A stretch of DNA of 64,000 nt from Onchocerca lupi (lineage: Eukaryota; Nematoda; Chromadorea; Rhabditida; Onchocercidae), in the NCBI GenBank assembly GCA_028564675.1, contig JAOVVO010000146.1:1-64000 (forward strand). The letters run 5' to 3'. Of the stretch, positions 38,426 to 52,107 are shown in pieces. The position numbers and the translations under genes are program-made. Positions within the stretch are counted from its first letter, which is position 1, and each line of letters starts with the position of its first letter. The notes below the pieces were generated by a model. That model was not told the origin of the DNA. It did no database searches and saw only the letters and a list, made by a program, of their open reading frames with translations.

Positions 38426-40969
38426 TTATTTTCGATAAAAAAATCGCTGAGCTAATTTTGCAACAACAGCCATTTGTTGAATTTCCATAAGCCATCCTTC
38501 GAAATATCCATTCACCATATACGGTAAATCATTGTCCATGCAAAATTCTTTCACTAATGGCATTACCTGAAATTGGAATGGAATTTTGCTTTTTTTTTTT
38601 TTTGTAAAATTTAAATGATAAAATTCTAATGAAATAATTATTCGTCTTACAGTAGTTTAACAGTATTTGAAATGTTTCTAGAATATTGAAAAAGAAAGGA
38701 AAAAAAAGAAAAGGACGAACCACTTTTAAATTATGTCTTGGCATTGATGGAAATAAGTGATGTTCGATTTGATAGTTTAATCCACCCCATAACCAATCAA
38801 TTAAAATTCCTGGTCGCATATTTCTGGTCGTATAAAGTTGTAAACAAACGTAGCTGTTCAGAATCGGATCATAATCTATAAATTTGATGTAAGCTTTAAT
38901 ATAAGCTTTTAAGTTATTGATTAGCATTTAGTTTTTATTCATTATAAATTACTTACGTTTAAATTTTGGAGTGGAATAATGATTGTAAGTAACAACATGA
39001 GCCAAGAGAAATCCCGCGATTAACTGTGATAGAAAGAAATAAATTAATCGTATTTGAAGGGTTGGTAAATAATAAAATTGAGTGAGTACCATGCACCAAT
39101 GCAGAAATAATGCTAAGCGCTCAATTGTGGCTCTTTTCCGAATAATCTGCAATAATAATATGCCTCTCTCAGATTTTTAAATTTGAATTTAAATATTAAC
39201 CATTTATTGTATTCAACAATTTAAATTACTTCAAAAGGACTATTTGACATATTTGCAACAAAAATGATTGATTGCACAAGCCATGAAATTCGTAAAAATG
39301 GAAAAGCTATCGTCCAATAAATGTGTTGGTATGGTATAATTTTTAGTATCCAACTTCCACGCATTACCTAAAAATTGATTGAATGTTGCATAGGAAGAAA
39401 GCAAATTAACGTTATGAAAATAATATTGAAGTGAGTATTTTTTAGATAGACCAAATTGGTGCCATTTCAGGAAGAATTATTTTACGACCCTATTTCGGAG
39501 TACCACAGAATGACTGCATGTATGCAATACTACTCATGCTTACTTGCAAATCTGACGGTACAACAGCCCAAAATGGCAATAAGTTGATGTCACCATCACG
39601 TCCAATAATATTTGTTGCTGCATGATGCATATTATGTTGCTCTTTCCAACCGCCACTTGAGAAACCTTGTAGTAAATTTCCAACTACATATGACATCAAA
39701 TCATTCCAGTAATGATTCTTGAAATTTCTTTACAATTATCCGGATTGCAATATATCTTTATGGTGATTGTGCTGGTTTGAAGTTCGTAAACTTGGAATTT
39801 TTCTTTAAGATTCACGAAATTCTTAGGTGTCAATCTTCATGATAAATTCAATATGATAAAATAGGGATTACTTTGAAATGCTGATGATGTGCATAATCAT
39901 GAATCAACCATCCCAACTGTTGCCAGGCTAATGCCAAGATTAAAGCTGATAAAATGAACTGCTGTTGCAATTGCAAGCATACTGCTAATGATAGTAAGCC
40001 AATTGCTTCACATATTTTACGGAAATAAAAACTATTTTTTGCTTCGAAAAGTCCTAATTTTTGCACCTAAATATGTAATTTTTGCAAAAGAATTGAAAAG
40101 ATGACGTTGATATAATAGTGACTGAGGGAGAAAATATCGGTTAATTTTTATCAAAGATTTACATAATTTTTGAAGCATAAATAACTTCAAGATATGTGTA
40201 TTATTTGAAGACCAGATTCACAATAATTCAATAAATAATTACTTTTTTAGTAGTGCATACCTTCGATTAGTTGTAACAATATTTTTTACATAATGCAACA
40301 TTTGGATGGAATAATAATGTTTCTTGATTGAAAGATAAAACAATCAAAACAGAATGTTTCTCTTTTTCATTTTTTTCCTCTTTACTTCAATAAAAACGTA
40401 TATTTTAGATTAATAATTAAATTATATTCGTTTAATTTCAGTAATTATTGACATGAATAAGAAGGAGTAACCTTCAGTTTGAAACGATCAAAATTCCGAT
40501 TAATCTTTTCGACACGTTGTGTATCCAAATTCCAATTGCAGATAACTTCATTATTTAACACTGACAATGTTTCCGACACTTCCTTTTTTGAAAAGTTTGA
40601 ATTATCGATTAATTTGAAATGTTAAAAACCGATGATAACAATAGTTTGTCGGTGAACTATTACAATTATTCATTTGGATCAGCAACAATCATTTGATCGA
40701 AAATGATAAGCGATAAGAACTAATGATCACTGGACCTGTTCCTTCGATGGTTCATGGTCGATGCTACTTGTTGACAATTTCTCAATCATCCGATACGCCA
40801 ATTTAGAACCAGAATGAAATATATGAAATGCCGTGGTTGCATCAGCTTCACGATAAGCTGTCATTGCAATACCGCCTGGATGCTTCGCCAACGTTTCCTT
40901 ATCGATGTGCAACCATTTACCATTGATTTTCATATGGAATGGTTCTGTTATCACCTGACATATCACCAT
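38426..40969 (-). CDS. fat-4: Front-end fatty acid desaturase, delta-5 (FAT-4) type
   Basis: Cytochrome b5-fused ER desaturase converting C20 intermediates (for example dihomo-gamma-linolenate) to arachidonate or EPA. Eight exons (minus strand): 40969-40736, 40582-40472, 40066-39872, 39717-39544, 39367-39230, 39146-38957, 38875-38721, 38566-38426; all in phase, 445 aa. Seen: KINGKW then HPGGIAMTAY and FHIFHSGSK (b5), His box 1 HDYAHH, box 2 HNMHH (WKEQHNMHHAATN), box 3 QIEHH with LFPSMPRHNL, and TTRNMRPG. The phrases QGFSSGGWKEQHN and TTRNMRPG are FAT-4-like; the neighbouring gene has the FAT-3 forms. The start ATG is two bases after 'ccggaattgcag', a good trans-splice acceptor. Substrate specificity is inferred from similarity only. 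Confidence 0.92.
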
Positions 40970-40974
40970 ATCTG
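40970..40974 (-). promoter_or_regulatory. Trans-splice acceptor at fat-4-like start
   Basis: On the minus strand 'gaattgcag' is followed by AT and then the ATG. An in-frame upstream extension has no ATG, so this acceptor decides the start. A spliced leader here would leave almost no native 5'UTR, as is common in nematodes. Confidence 0.5.
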
Positions 40975-41889
40975 CAATTCCGGTAATGCTCACTGATTCA
41001 TGTCATATTAACGATTCTTTGAATTTGCAACTTTAAAGCGTCTCATTTCATGCTAATTGGATTCCTGGAAGAGAATTCTTGATCAAATAGCTGTAATAAG
41101 TAATGTATGATACCTTTTCAACCAGCTTAGAAGAATCCTAATCATATCCAATCATAACATCATAGTATTATCATTATCACTGTAACTATCATGAATTATT
41201 TTAAATAACAAATGTGCAAATGTGATATTATATATATATTGTTTTTAATTCAACCAATTATTGCTTTGTGTTTGGACAACTTGTTCGAATTCTGTTTGTC
41301 AATTCACATCTAAAATTCATTCTTTATAGCAAGCAGAAGAAGATGCCCGAACAGTCTAATAATAAAACTGAAGAATAAGTACCAATGCAAAGAGAAGAAA
41401 AAATAAACAGGTATACAAGAAAATGACAAAAAGTTGGAGGTATATGAATCAATTTTGCACTTCACTTTTCTGAGCTACAAAATTCGAAAATCAAAAGAAA
41501 ATGATGAAATAATTAATAATACAAGATGAATGCAAACTAAAATTTATCAATGCAACAAATTTTTACGACAAAAGTTCATATTAATTTACGTAATTTATTG
41601 TTAAAATGATGCAATGTATATTATAATAACAAAAGTTCATAAAATACTTCAAATTTCCTTCTTTTTTCTCCAACTTCTAAGGTTTATTTTTTTATTTATT
41701 CATTTAATTTTTTTTCTTTTTTTTTTTTGTGGTAAATTTGAATTATTTTTGCTACTCATTAATTTTTCATTATTTCTTTTTGATAACATGGAATTGAAAA
41801 ACTAACAGTGTGTAATTGAAAATTTTTTCGTTTTTATTAATTAATGAAAATAAGAAATGCGAAAGAAAAAAAAAAAAAAAAAAAACGCA

Positions 41890-42032
41890 AGAATTTGGTA
41901 GGAGTTGCATCCTTAAACAATACCAAATATGACTGTGTGGGAATTGATTCAATGGTTCTCGGAACCTGTTGTTCTTTGATTTGATGAAGTAAACAGAACG
42001 TTACACACTCCTCTCCCATTTCAACCGATCTT
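41890..42032 (-). other. Exon-like island, function unknown
   Basis: The minus strand, just after a good acceptor ('aatttcatttcag'), encodes an open stretch including VERSVEMGEECVTFCL and IPTQSYLVLFKDATPTKFL. Composition is richer in G+C and more codon-like than the surroundings. It runs into a long poly-T with no clear GT donor and no confirmed neighbouring exon. I do not recognise the protein. Confidence 0.25.
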
Positions 42033-42174
42033 TCAACTGAAATGAAATTAACAATGATATGTTTTAAATAGATAAATAACGGCGCTATCAAAAAAAAAAA
42101 TCTGAAGTAGGAAAAGACGATCAGAACTGTCAAGATTATTATTTTTTAAAGTAAAAAATCTGATTTAATTTATA

Positions 42175-42535
42175 GAAATTTTAGCGATTAAAGCAATTTA
42201 TTTTAGAATTGACATGATGCTTACAAATATTTAATAAAATGAAGTTGTTAAGATTATTTATTAATTTTTGAAAATGAAAAACTTCATTTATTTTTCTGAA
42301 AATTTTAATGGTTGAAATATTTATTTTGAAATTTAAATAACTGCTTGCAAATATTTAATAGGATAAAATTGTTAAGATTATTAATTTTGCAAATTCCAAT
42401 GGTTGGACTATTTATTTTAGGACTGAAATGATTGTTTGCAAATGTTTAACAGGATGAAATCGTTAAAGTTATTGTTAAGGCAATCATTTTCAATCCTAAA
42501 ATAAATAATTCAATCATTGAAATTTCCAAAACGAA
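42175..42535. repeat. Three direct copies plus one inverted copy of a ~95-bp AT-rich unit
   Basis: Starts near 42,175, 42,297 and 42,390 share 'atttattttag/gaa', 'tgcttgcaaatatttaata' and 'gttaagattatt' in the same order. At 42,478-42,530 the reverse complement of the unit's first half appears ('caatcctaaaataaataa'), so the third copy can fold back on the fourth. Confidence 0.65.
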
Positions 42536-43949
42536 ACTCTTCTTCATTTTCAAAATATTTGCAAATATTTCAAAGAAAAAGTATGCACATCCTTCCCTCA
42601 TATATTTACTTACATTTTTGTAAAATTGCAAATTATAAATTAAAATTTCGCACTGACTTACATTTTAATATATTTCGATGACGAAGTTAAGTTTTAAATT
42701 CAGATTGAAATTTTAAATTCATCAGAAATATTAATGATTGTGTACTTCAACGATATTTTTCTCGCTTTTTGATTCACTTTAATGAGTTTAACAAATCTGC
42801 TACAAAATACTCAAATTTCCTCCACTCCATTAGTATCATTTGGTAGTTTCATTCATTTGCTTTAACAACTTTTTAAATTAAATAGTTAAATCTGATTTTA
42901 TGAAAATGCATTTGGTTTGAATAATGTTAAAATTCTCGGTAGGGAATCGGTAACTTATCATGCAATATTAAGTAATCAAACTTTCACTTGCAATATTTGT
43001 TTAACTGCCAACATTGCAAAGACCAGTAGAAATACGTTGGAATGTTATTTTAAATTACCATTAAATTAAATCTGCAATCAATATTATTGAATTTGATATC
43101 TTCTTGAAGCTAATTTTTTCTCATTTTCCTTTCTCTATAACTTAAATAATCAAATTTTATGCAGTTCTAAATGACATTACTTCTTCTTGTGACCCAATTT
43201 TTCTTACATAGATCAACAAATTAGATCAAAATATTGTTGAATGGCCAAATGGCAAAGTCATTTTATCAACGATAGCTTAAATAATCTGAAATGATAATAT
43301 TTGAAGGTAAGAAATAAGAATTTATTAAAATATATGTGTATATCGTTTAGTATGCGATGACACTAGAACTTTGTAAATAAGAAATGTTAACCTTGAAATG
43401 TTACATATCATGCTGAAATATATCTTCTAAAAATTTTCTGAGGTATTTTGAAACTTCTTTAATGGAAGAAAGAAAAAATTTTGAATTTTATGATCGGAAA
43501 AAGAAAAACGAAGTTCATGTAAATATATGTGTAGAATAGAAAACGGAAACTTTTCACTATGTTTTTCTAACTTGCAGTAATTACAAAATCATGAATTTGG
43601 ATGCAAATTTCACGATGATTTTATGATTCTTAATTTTAAATTTGTTAAATTCACATAATAATCATTCATCTATGATTTGTTTTTATTCTTTTTTATTATC
43701 ATTAAACTCGTTATCTTCGTTCCATTATCTCTCTCATCTTTAACACATCAATTTAGCAATTAACATCGGAATCCAAAAGGAAAAATAAATATGAATAAAA
43801 ATTAGTAAATTTAATCATAACAAGTTCGCAATTTATTTTTTAAATGAGACTTAATTTGCTTTTTTGATCTGAAATCTGTTATTTCATTACTTCATTGTAC
43901 ATAGTGCTCTTTTTTTTCGCTGTTTTTTTTTTTTTTTTTTTTAAACAAT

Positions 43950-44040
43950 TTCATAGATTTTCGAAACAAAAGTTCCTTTTTTTTATAGATTTTTGAAAAA
44001 AGAGAAACAAAAGCACCTTTTGTTCCAAAAATCTATGAAA
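43950..44040. repeat. Inverted repeat, ~22-bp arms
   Basis: 'catagattttcgaaacaaaag' pairs with 'cttttgttccaaaaatctatg' with a few mismatches across a spacer of about 42 bp. Possibly a degraded MITE. Confidence 0.5.
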
Positions 44041-46601
44041 ATGTTTCTAAAATCTGAAATTTTGACCAAACTATCATTCTCGACACTGCACTTACTGAGG
44101 TGATGCCCTTTCCTCGTCTCATTCCTCTAATTTTTTCATAAATTATGATTTAATAAACAGAGAAAATTTCTTATTTTCAAAGCAATCCTTGCTGTGTAGT
44201 ATAGAGAAAATCTGACTTGAAATAGGAACATGACGTATTTTAGAATTCATGTAAATTTGAAAATTTTAAAGGAATAAAAATTTCATACTTTCGATGTTAG
44301 CAGAACAATTCATTGTTTTGTTAAAAACAAACAAAAAAAAAACTGTTGCTTATGTATAAACAAAACCAATGCTAATTGCAGTTATTTATAATTTTTTAAA
44401 AATAAAAAATCTTTGAAAACAAAGAAAAGTTAAAAAAATAAAGTTTATCTATAACTTCAGAAAAGAATTGCTAAAATGCTATAAACTAATAATAAGTGAA
44501 TGTTTGACTCCTTTTTATTTTTATTAAAATGTGTCGAAATCATGATTTTTGATAATGTATGGCAATCATTTTTTGGTACTTTATGATATTCAAAAGAAAG
44601 AAGCAAAGAAAAAAAAAGGATTTTGATTCTAAGAGGATTATCTTTGTTTTGCAAATTGTCGGGACAATGATATTTTGGCTCATTTCCTGCTCATCATAAA
44701 TTTGACAGATGTTGGACTAAAATCGATATCAGCAGAAATTCATAATACTCTAAGATTATCCATCGTTTTGCTTAAATATTTTGCTATTTATGGGGAATTA
44801 TTCCAAATAAAAAGAAATGAAAAAGGAGAAGTGAAACTGTTCATCAAAATTTAATGATGATTACTGACAATATGGATAGCAGAAATTTTTTTGTAAACAG
44901 TTGGTATCTTTTTGGAAGAATGTATCAAATTAGAGCAATTTGATTTTATCGAACTGATCTTTACTTCTAGTTTTAATTAAAAAGTGTTAAATTTTGAAAA
45001 TCTGAATTACTTTCATTATTCAATGTCAATATTTATTCATATCGCCAAAAATTTATTCGCGAATTATATTGATTGCAACCTTAAATATCAACAGTTGATA
45101 TGTACGACTGCGCTTTAATCCAGATATTCTGAAAAATAAACAAATAACTCATCACAAGCATAAACAATCATAATTCATCGATACGAATCTATTTCAAAAA
45201 CAATTTTTTATAAATCGTTGGTAATTTGATCATCTGCGCTACGAATAATTGATAATTATGAGGGAATGTTAAGCTACTTTCATTTAACTTAAATTGCTGA
45301 TGCTAAATGAATTATTATTATTATTTAAAAATGAATAAGTTTCGAAAAACACCAACAATTAAATAAACATGAATCCAGCTTAAAAATTTTCAAGATAACT
45401 CTAATTAGTTATTGGTGTGCGATGTATTTAGATGTAATATTTTCTTCTTTATGGCCTTTAAAAGTTTTTTCAATTTTATCATTAAGCTGTTTCGCAACAT
45501 AATAATTACGAATATGGGAATTATGTATTTCGATCTAATAATATGATGTTGCTATTGTTAATGGCTAATATATTCCAATTTTCTATGAATTCTAAATAGT
45601 TTATCATAAATTTTGATTCAACTTCTGATTTCAAATTCAGAAATTGTAGATTTACGTGTAATTTGGTATCATTTTCAAAAGAACAATTTAATACTGCAAT
45701 ATTAATCGTTCAATTGTTCTACTCTCCACATAAAAAAAAAAAAAAAAAAAAAAGTGTCTTCCATTCAATTGGATTCGTTTCTTTTTTTCCATTACAGGAA
45801 AATATTTCAACTTATTTTCCAGGTTCTCTGAATTCGGAAGAATTTAAATTTTATAATTATTTTTTTTTTTTTGAATTTTCCATGTTAATTATCAAATCTC
45901 TTTTTTTTTCTTTGCTATCATCTCACTACTACCGGATTTCATTTTTTAAAAACTTTGCAGTTGCAGAAATGATTTATAGAACAGGGCCTAAATATTACCA
46001 ACATCAAACATGAAATTTAATATTTATGCATACTCTATCTTTCAAAATAAATATGAACAAGTGAAATTAATTATTAATGATTTTCGTGTAAAATAAGTAA
46101 ATAAGTTGATTATTAAATATGTGTATTTGTTTTACGTACAAAAAATATTTGATAATTAATTGCTCTTTTTTTTGCTGCAAAACAAATAATTATTAAAAAA
46201 TGAACAACTAATTATTAAGTATTTTATGCGTAAAGTAAATATAAATATTTAATAATTGACTTGTCAGCTTATTTTACATATAAATAATTAATAAAATGTC
46301 ATTATTTATGCTCCGCTTTTTTTCCTTTTATTCTATTTCCATCATTTCTTAAAGAATATGAAACATTCTCACATGCATTTAACATTCACCAAAGTTTCAT
46401 AAAAGAATTTTATAAATATCTATGATTAAGGTTACAAAACTCTTCGAGCAACTAAGAGAAAGCTAATCATTGGCTTTGTTAGTATTTTCCATTCAATTTC
46501 AAAAGTCTAAATTCAATTTTATCAATGGAAAATGTCAAAATTTGGCAACTTTTTCATCTTTCATTTTCATTTGATAAATGAAGCTAATACGGTACTTAAA
46601 T

Positions 46602-46752
46602 CACACACACAAAAACATACACACACATACACATACACACATACACACACATATCCACGCACATACATACAGATACACATACACACACGCACACATAGAC
46701 ATATACATATACACATACACATACACACATGCACACACATATACACACCATA
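46602..46752. repeat. CA/TACA microsatellite
   Basis: Pure and interrupted CA dinucleotides mixed with 'acatacac' and 'atatac' steps for 150 bp. The Thr/His/Ile- and Cys/Val-rich frames on both strands are artefacts of it. Confidence 0.9.
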
Positions 46753-49700
46753 CAAGTCTCAGGTTTATTTGTTTATTTTCAATTGGATAGATGATTAATT
46801 GATTTGGAAACATTTGCAGCCGATCTCATCCTATGGCATACATTGATATTATTAGAAAGTTCTGTAGTAATTCGTTTTGTTGCAATTCAAATTTTATTTG
46901 CTTAAAATTTATTATCATTTTTTCGAAATTCAACAAATATTATATAATACTTTGAATCGGAAAACTTAATTAATGAATCTTTCCCTTGCATAAAAAAATT
47001 AGATAAATGTTTCACACATTTCATTCTAAAATTTACTCAAATTTCATTTATTAATTTTTCTTCTTTTTTTTCGTCATATATGTGAAAAAAAAAAAAAGAA
47101 AAAGGAATGAATCTCTTCCGGCTTGGATGCTTTCATGTTTTGGATATTTTTATTTAATATTTTTCACAAAATATAGTAATCAATAATAACTACAGTAATA
47201 TCGTAAGTGGTTAATATATTTAACGTACGTCTATCTTTTCGTACGCTATCAACAAGATTACGTATAATTATTTGGGGTCAGCAAGAACTTTTTGGCAATA
47301 AAATTTTGTAGGTATCCCGATGATAGTACCCATATTTATCTAAAAAAAAAAAAAAAAAAAAGGAAAAAACAAAACTTACAATGAAATCTGCTTAAAACTT
47401 GTTTTATTTGAATTCATCAATCAACTAAACTGCTTGGTTTCAGATGATCTGTTGATAAGGAGTGATGTTTATTTCTCGGCTTGCTTGAATCTTTTGGAAA
47501 TTCATTCCTGTCATCAATAATAGTCGTTTTTGCCTTCCCATGAAGGTATTAATCCATAAAAAAACTTTATGAAGAATGAATGATGAAATTAAAAGAGATA
47601 GAGAGAAGGAGGAAAGATGAAAACTTAAAAATGGTAATACAATCATAATATTAGCTAAAGAATTACTATCTTTCTTGATTTAAGAAAACAAAATTTTTCG
47701 AAAAATTTTGATTTTCTCGTCTAGTAAAATTTGTTTGGATATAGTTTAAATCTTATTGCAAATAAAAAAATCTTATCATGATAAAATTTCAATTAATGAT
47801 TTATGCATGTAAAGAATTGAACTAAGATATTAGGAGGAAAGAAGTTTAAACTTTGATGAATTAGATCTATCATATAACTTTCAAATGATTGATCAACATG
47901 ATCATTCCATTCAATTCAATCATTTGATTCTTCAAAACAATTTTTTTTTAACAAATTGATATTGTATTTTAATTTTACTGAAAATTTTTTGCTTTCAATA
48001 AAGAAGGCAAGTTTTTGATTTTCGTTTTTTTTTTCTAATTAAAAAAAATAACTTTCTCAGATTGTTGTGCGAGAAAGATCCAAATAAGATTAGCACAGTC
48101 AAAGAAAGAAAAGAAATATTATAGAAAGAATTTATGAATTGCTTCATTTGATTTAAGCAACACATTTGAGATTATATTGGCTGAAAAAAAAAAGAAAAAT
48201 CATTTATCATGGTGCTAACATCATCTTTTCTGTTCATATATGAATAGAAATATTTAGTCAAATTTCAGATCGAATTATCAGAATTATTCTGCAGCCTATA
48301 TATATTCATTTATCTATTCATTTGACTCATCTATATATATTTATTTGTCGCGCAACTTATAATTAATGTGTTGCGAATCTTTTTGCTTAATGATTCTTGA
48401 TTTAGTTATTTTGTGATTTGAAATTTAATTTAAATATTCATATTTATGAATAGATAGAATAATATGGACAAAAACTTCACTTTTTCTAAATCATAACAAA
48501 ATAAATTGAGGATTTAGTAATAACATTCATAGAAATTTGATAAAAGATTGTCAGATAACTGGTAGAGAAGTTGATGGATTCTGATAGTTTGAATTATAAA
48601 AGTTTTAATCTTATAATAACACCATATGCTTACATTAATCTTATTCAGCATTTCTCTAGCTTTTCTTTTTTCCTTTTTTTCATTAATTTGAAATAAAAGA
48701 AAAAATTAGATAGTCGGTAAGTTGTAGAAGGAAAAAAAAGGGAAAAAAAAAATAAAGGACAAAGTTTGTATAATTTACAAATTCATTGCAAACGACAGCT
48801 GCTGTTGGTTAAAACGGAAATTTTAATTTTTTATCTTTTATTTTTAATATTTTAGATGCATTTCATCATCGATCATTTGGATGAATGATATCAACAAAAT
48901 TTTAGTGTAAAAAACTAAAATTAGTGTTTTTGATTTTTTTCTTCTCCAATCTGTTTATATTTGTTGAAAATCGGATGTTCTTGAAACTGTGCTCATTTAA
49001 TTAATAAGCTTTTTTCCTCTACAGTCAAAAAATTCTCAATATCAATTGTCAGTATTTGAGAAATACTCATTTTCCTTTTTTTGTCCTTTTCTCCCTTTCA
49101 AAGAAAAAAAAAAAAATCAATTTAAACTTTCAATTGAAAAGTTCCCGTAACACAAATTGCGTTTTGCTGCTAGTGATTATTATTTTGATGTGTAATAAAA
49201 TAACATAAATTGATTTTTGATATATTAATATTTCTATTTTTTCTTGCAAAATTATAGCAAAGAAAAGAAATGAGATGAAACAAAGTATTTGGCATAATAT
49301 ATACGAAAATTATCAATAATTTATTGGAAAGACATCGAATAATTGGCGTGGATGAAAGGTTACAACGTAACCCCCACTTTGCTTCTTCATCCTCCACTTC
49401 CATCATCCTCTTCCTCCATCCTCTTAACAGCTGATGATCATCGAAAGATGAAGGAGAAGGATGAAATGGAGGGAGGGCCAATAAGAAAATAAAAGTCTTA
49501 CGAGAAAAGCCAAGGAAATAGACGAAAAATATGAAAGAATAGGAGTTGGATTTTATCCTTTTATTGTTTGAAAAAGATCGAAATGATTCCGATTTAACCT
49601 TTATTTCTCAGTGAACCTTCTATACAGATGTCTTTAGAATTTGGATTCATGTGATATCAACATCCGTTCATCATTATATTTATTCAATTTTTCGTTGTTT

Positions 49701-52107
49701 GCTTTCAACAACAAACAAAAAGTCGTTAAATAATCTCGATTGTCAAGAATTTTTTCATTTACAAATCTTATTATCATCTATTATCTACAAAGCTTAATTT
49801 ACTGCTTCTTATCAGTTTTTATTTCTGTTGGCATTATTAAAAATCGTAAAATGCAATTGCTTGATAATGCTGTTGATCTTCGAGGATCTCAAGTGCTTAA
49901 TTTGAAACGGTTTGTTTTTGTCACATCCTTTTTTTTTTTAAATCCTTTTACGATTTTTCTCTTTCCTATTTCATTCCCTTTCTTTGAAATATCATATGGT
50001 TGATAAGAATTGCTCGTTCTACGAGATATTCAATTTCAATTGATTATTTCGGATTATTATTAATTATTCAAATTTAGATTTAATTCTGATATGATATTGC
50101 TTTGCATCATTATTACACTGATATGATAACGCAAGTTATGGATATTACTTATTGTAAAATGAATTAAATTTGAATGATATAATTGTCACGGTTTGGCATC
50201 TCTCCTGAATCAGTTATATGATATATCTTATTACAATCGGATTACTGAAATTTATTACAGATTTTATTACATTACACTGAATATGAGAAGATGAAAATAA
50301 AATAACACTTCATACCTGAAAAAATATTTTAATCGGTCAATCATCTTTTATTTTGCCATTTGCTTATTTATTTTTATTTCTTATCGCATTTATCACTTTT
50401 ATAATTTGCTTTTTCTACTCTCTCTGTCATACAACTATCTCTTGCATACCACCTAATCGTTGGCCAGTGATAAGTTATTTTTCTTTTTTAACGCCAAAAT
50501 AAATGCTGATTGAAATATTGCTTCCATTTTAATCATTGTGTTCTCCAGAGGTAAAGCATGGAGGTGAGAAATTGAGGAAATTTGAAAGAGAGGGAAATTT
50601 TTGAAAAATCCAATCTGCACTCTTCATATTGATCAAGTAGGAATAGATTGAAGTAGCTAAGAGAATTCATTATAATTACTGAAGTTGAATGTGAAGAAAA
50701 GCCCTTAAAAGAAGCAATGCATAATGCTGCTACTTGAAGCTTTGGTTGATAACTTTTATAAAAACATCGATTTTTTACATAAATTTGTTCAAAAAAGATA
50801 TGCTCGGGATTATTTCTAGGAAATCAGAAGCAAGCAGTAATTTGAGCATTTTCGTCGTTTCCTTTATCTATGCAATTAAAGAAGTTGGAAAATTGTTGAT
50901 GAGGAAAATTTAGCAAACATTATGTGATTTATTGAGTGAAGAAAAGTAGGATGAGATATAAGATGAGCTCGAGAAGGTTGGGAATAATAGGGAACTTTTT
51001 TCCTTTCTTTTTTATAAATTATTTCCATTCCTGAGATAATTGCTTTGTCGCATTTATCATTATCTGCTGAATTTCTAATCCATTGTTTTCTGCACTCCTA
51101 TTTTCTTGTTACTTTTTTTATTCAGTTTCAATTTTCTTTGTTTTTTGATTTCATTAGTATTTATCAGAAAGTTTAAATTATTTGTTTATGAAAGAAGAAT
51201 GAATCTAATCAAAGTAAGAAAAAAAAATCACATTTTAATCATTGATTTTATGGCATAAAAACTTTCAGTTCACTATACTGATAGTATTTTGAAACTTAAG
51301 CTAATTTTTTTCTTTTCATTTAATAAAAAGATAAAATAAGTGTCAAATGAGAAGAGGATGAGGGAAGAAAAAAGTTTGAGGGATTATGTGAGGAAAAAAA
51401 TAAAAGTTTTTAAGATTTGAAACTTTGTATTATACCAACAAAACAAACTCATCCATTTTAAATGATTCTTCATCGTCGAAAATTGGGACAGCCTGTTTGC
51501 TGATTTAAACACTTCTCATTTGCTAATTAGTATCACATCACCTTCTTACTTGAAATCATTACACAGCAAACTTAAAGATTAAAAAAAGTTGCACTGTTTT
51601 CATTTTACAAGCTATAAAAATTTCAAAATACTTTTCCTTCACAATTAAGAATAATTGAATCATTTGCTTTTTTTCCTTTTTCTTTTATTCTCAATGTATT
51701 TAGATTTTAAATTCATGTCCATATATTCAATGCAAAAGGACTTTCAAAAATTAATCTTTTGAAAAAATTTGACAACTAATTTCCATTGTTTTTTATTACA
51801 CACAAGCATAAAAATCCTTTTAAGAGGATATTTCGCATTTTTTAAGCAAATTTTCACTACAAAATTCCGTTTCTTGTGTACATTTAAAATTATGATAGTG
51901 TTGATAAATTTTGATCTAAACAGATCAAAGCTGATAAATTAGCACAAAACTCATATTGAACTCCAAATTACTCTCAATCAATTTTCAAATTTCATTTTTC
52001 TTAGGTACCATTCAGTTGTATGGCAACGGCGATGTATGGCATTTGCAACTCTTCTTGCGTATGTTCGTTTTTTTTTTTTTTTTTTTTCTCTCTTACACCG
52101 TTATTAT

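Larger units (their letters stand above)
40975..52080. other. Gene-poor AT-rich region
   Basis: Eleven kilobases without a recognisable gene. It holds homopolymer tracts, a 95-bp repeat array (42.2 kb), an inverted repeat (43.95 kb), a CA microsatellite (46.6 kb), and three exon-like islands: 41,890-42,032 (-), about 47,445-47,560 (-) and 49,815-49,911 (+). These could be exons of a long-intron gene or decayed remnants. Confidence 0.4.

Noticed and set aside
33893..40993. Plus-strand frames such as 34,048-34,260 and 40,814-40,996
   Set aside because: They lie antisense to desaturase exons with intact His boxes.
46532..46813. Overlapping frames rich in Thr/His/Ile or Cys/Val/Tyr on both strands
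   Set aside because: They are translations of a CA/TACA microsatellite, not genes.
49170..49481. Minus-strand frame with Pro/Ser then acidic residues
   Set aside because: It comes from a low-complexity 'catcctcc' tract; no splice context or family match.
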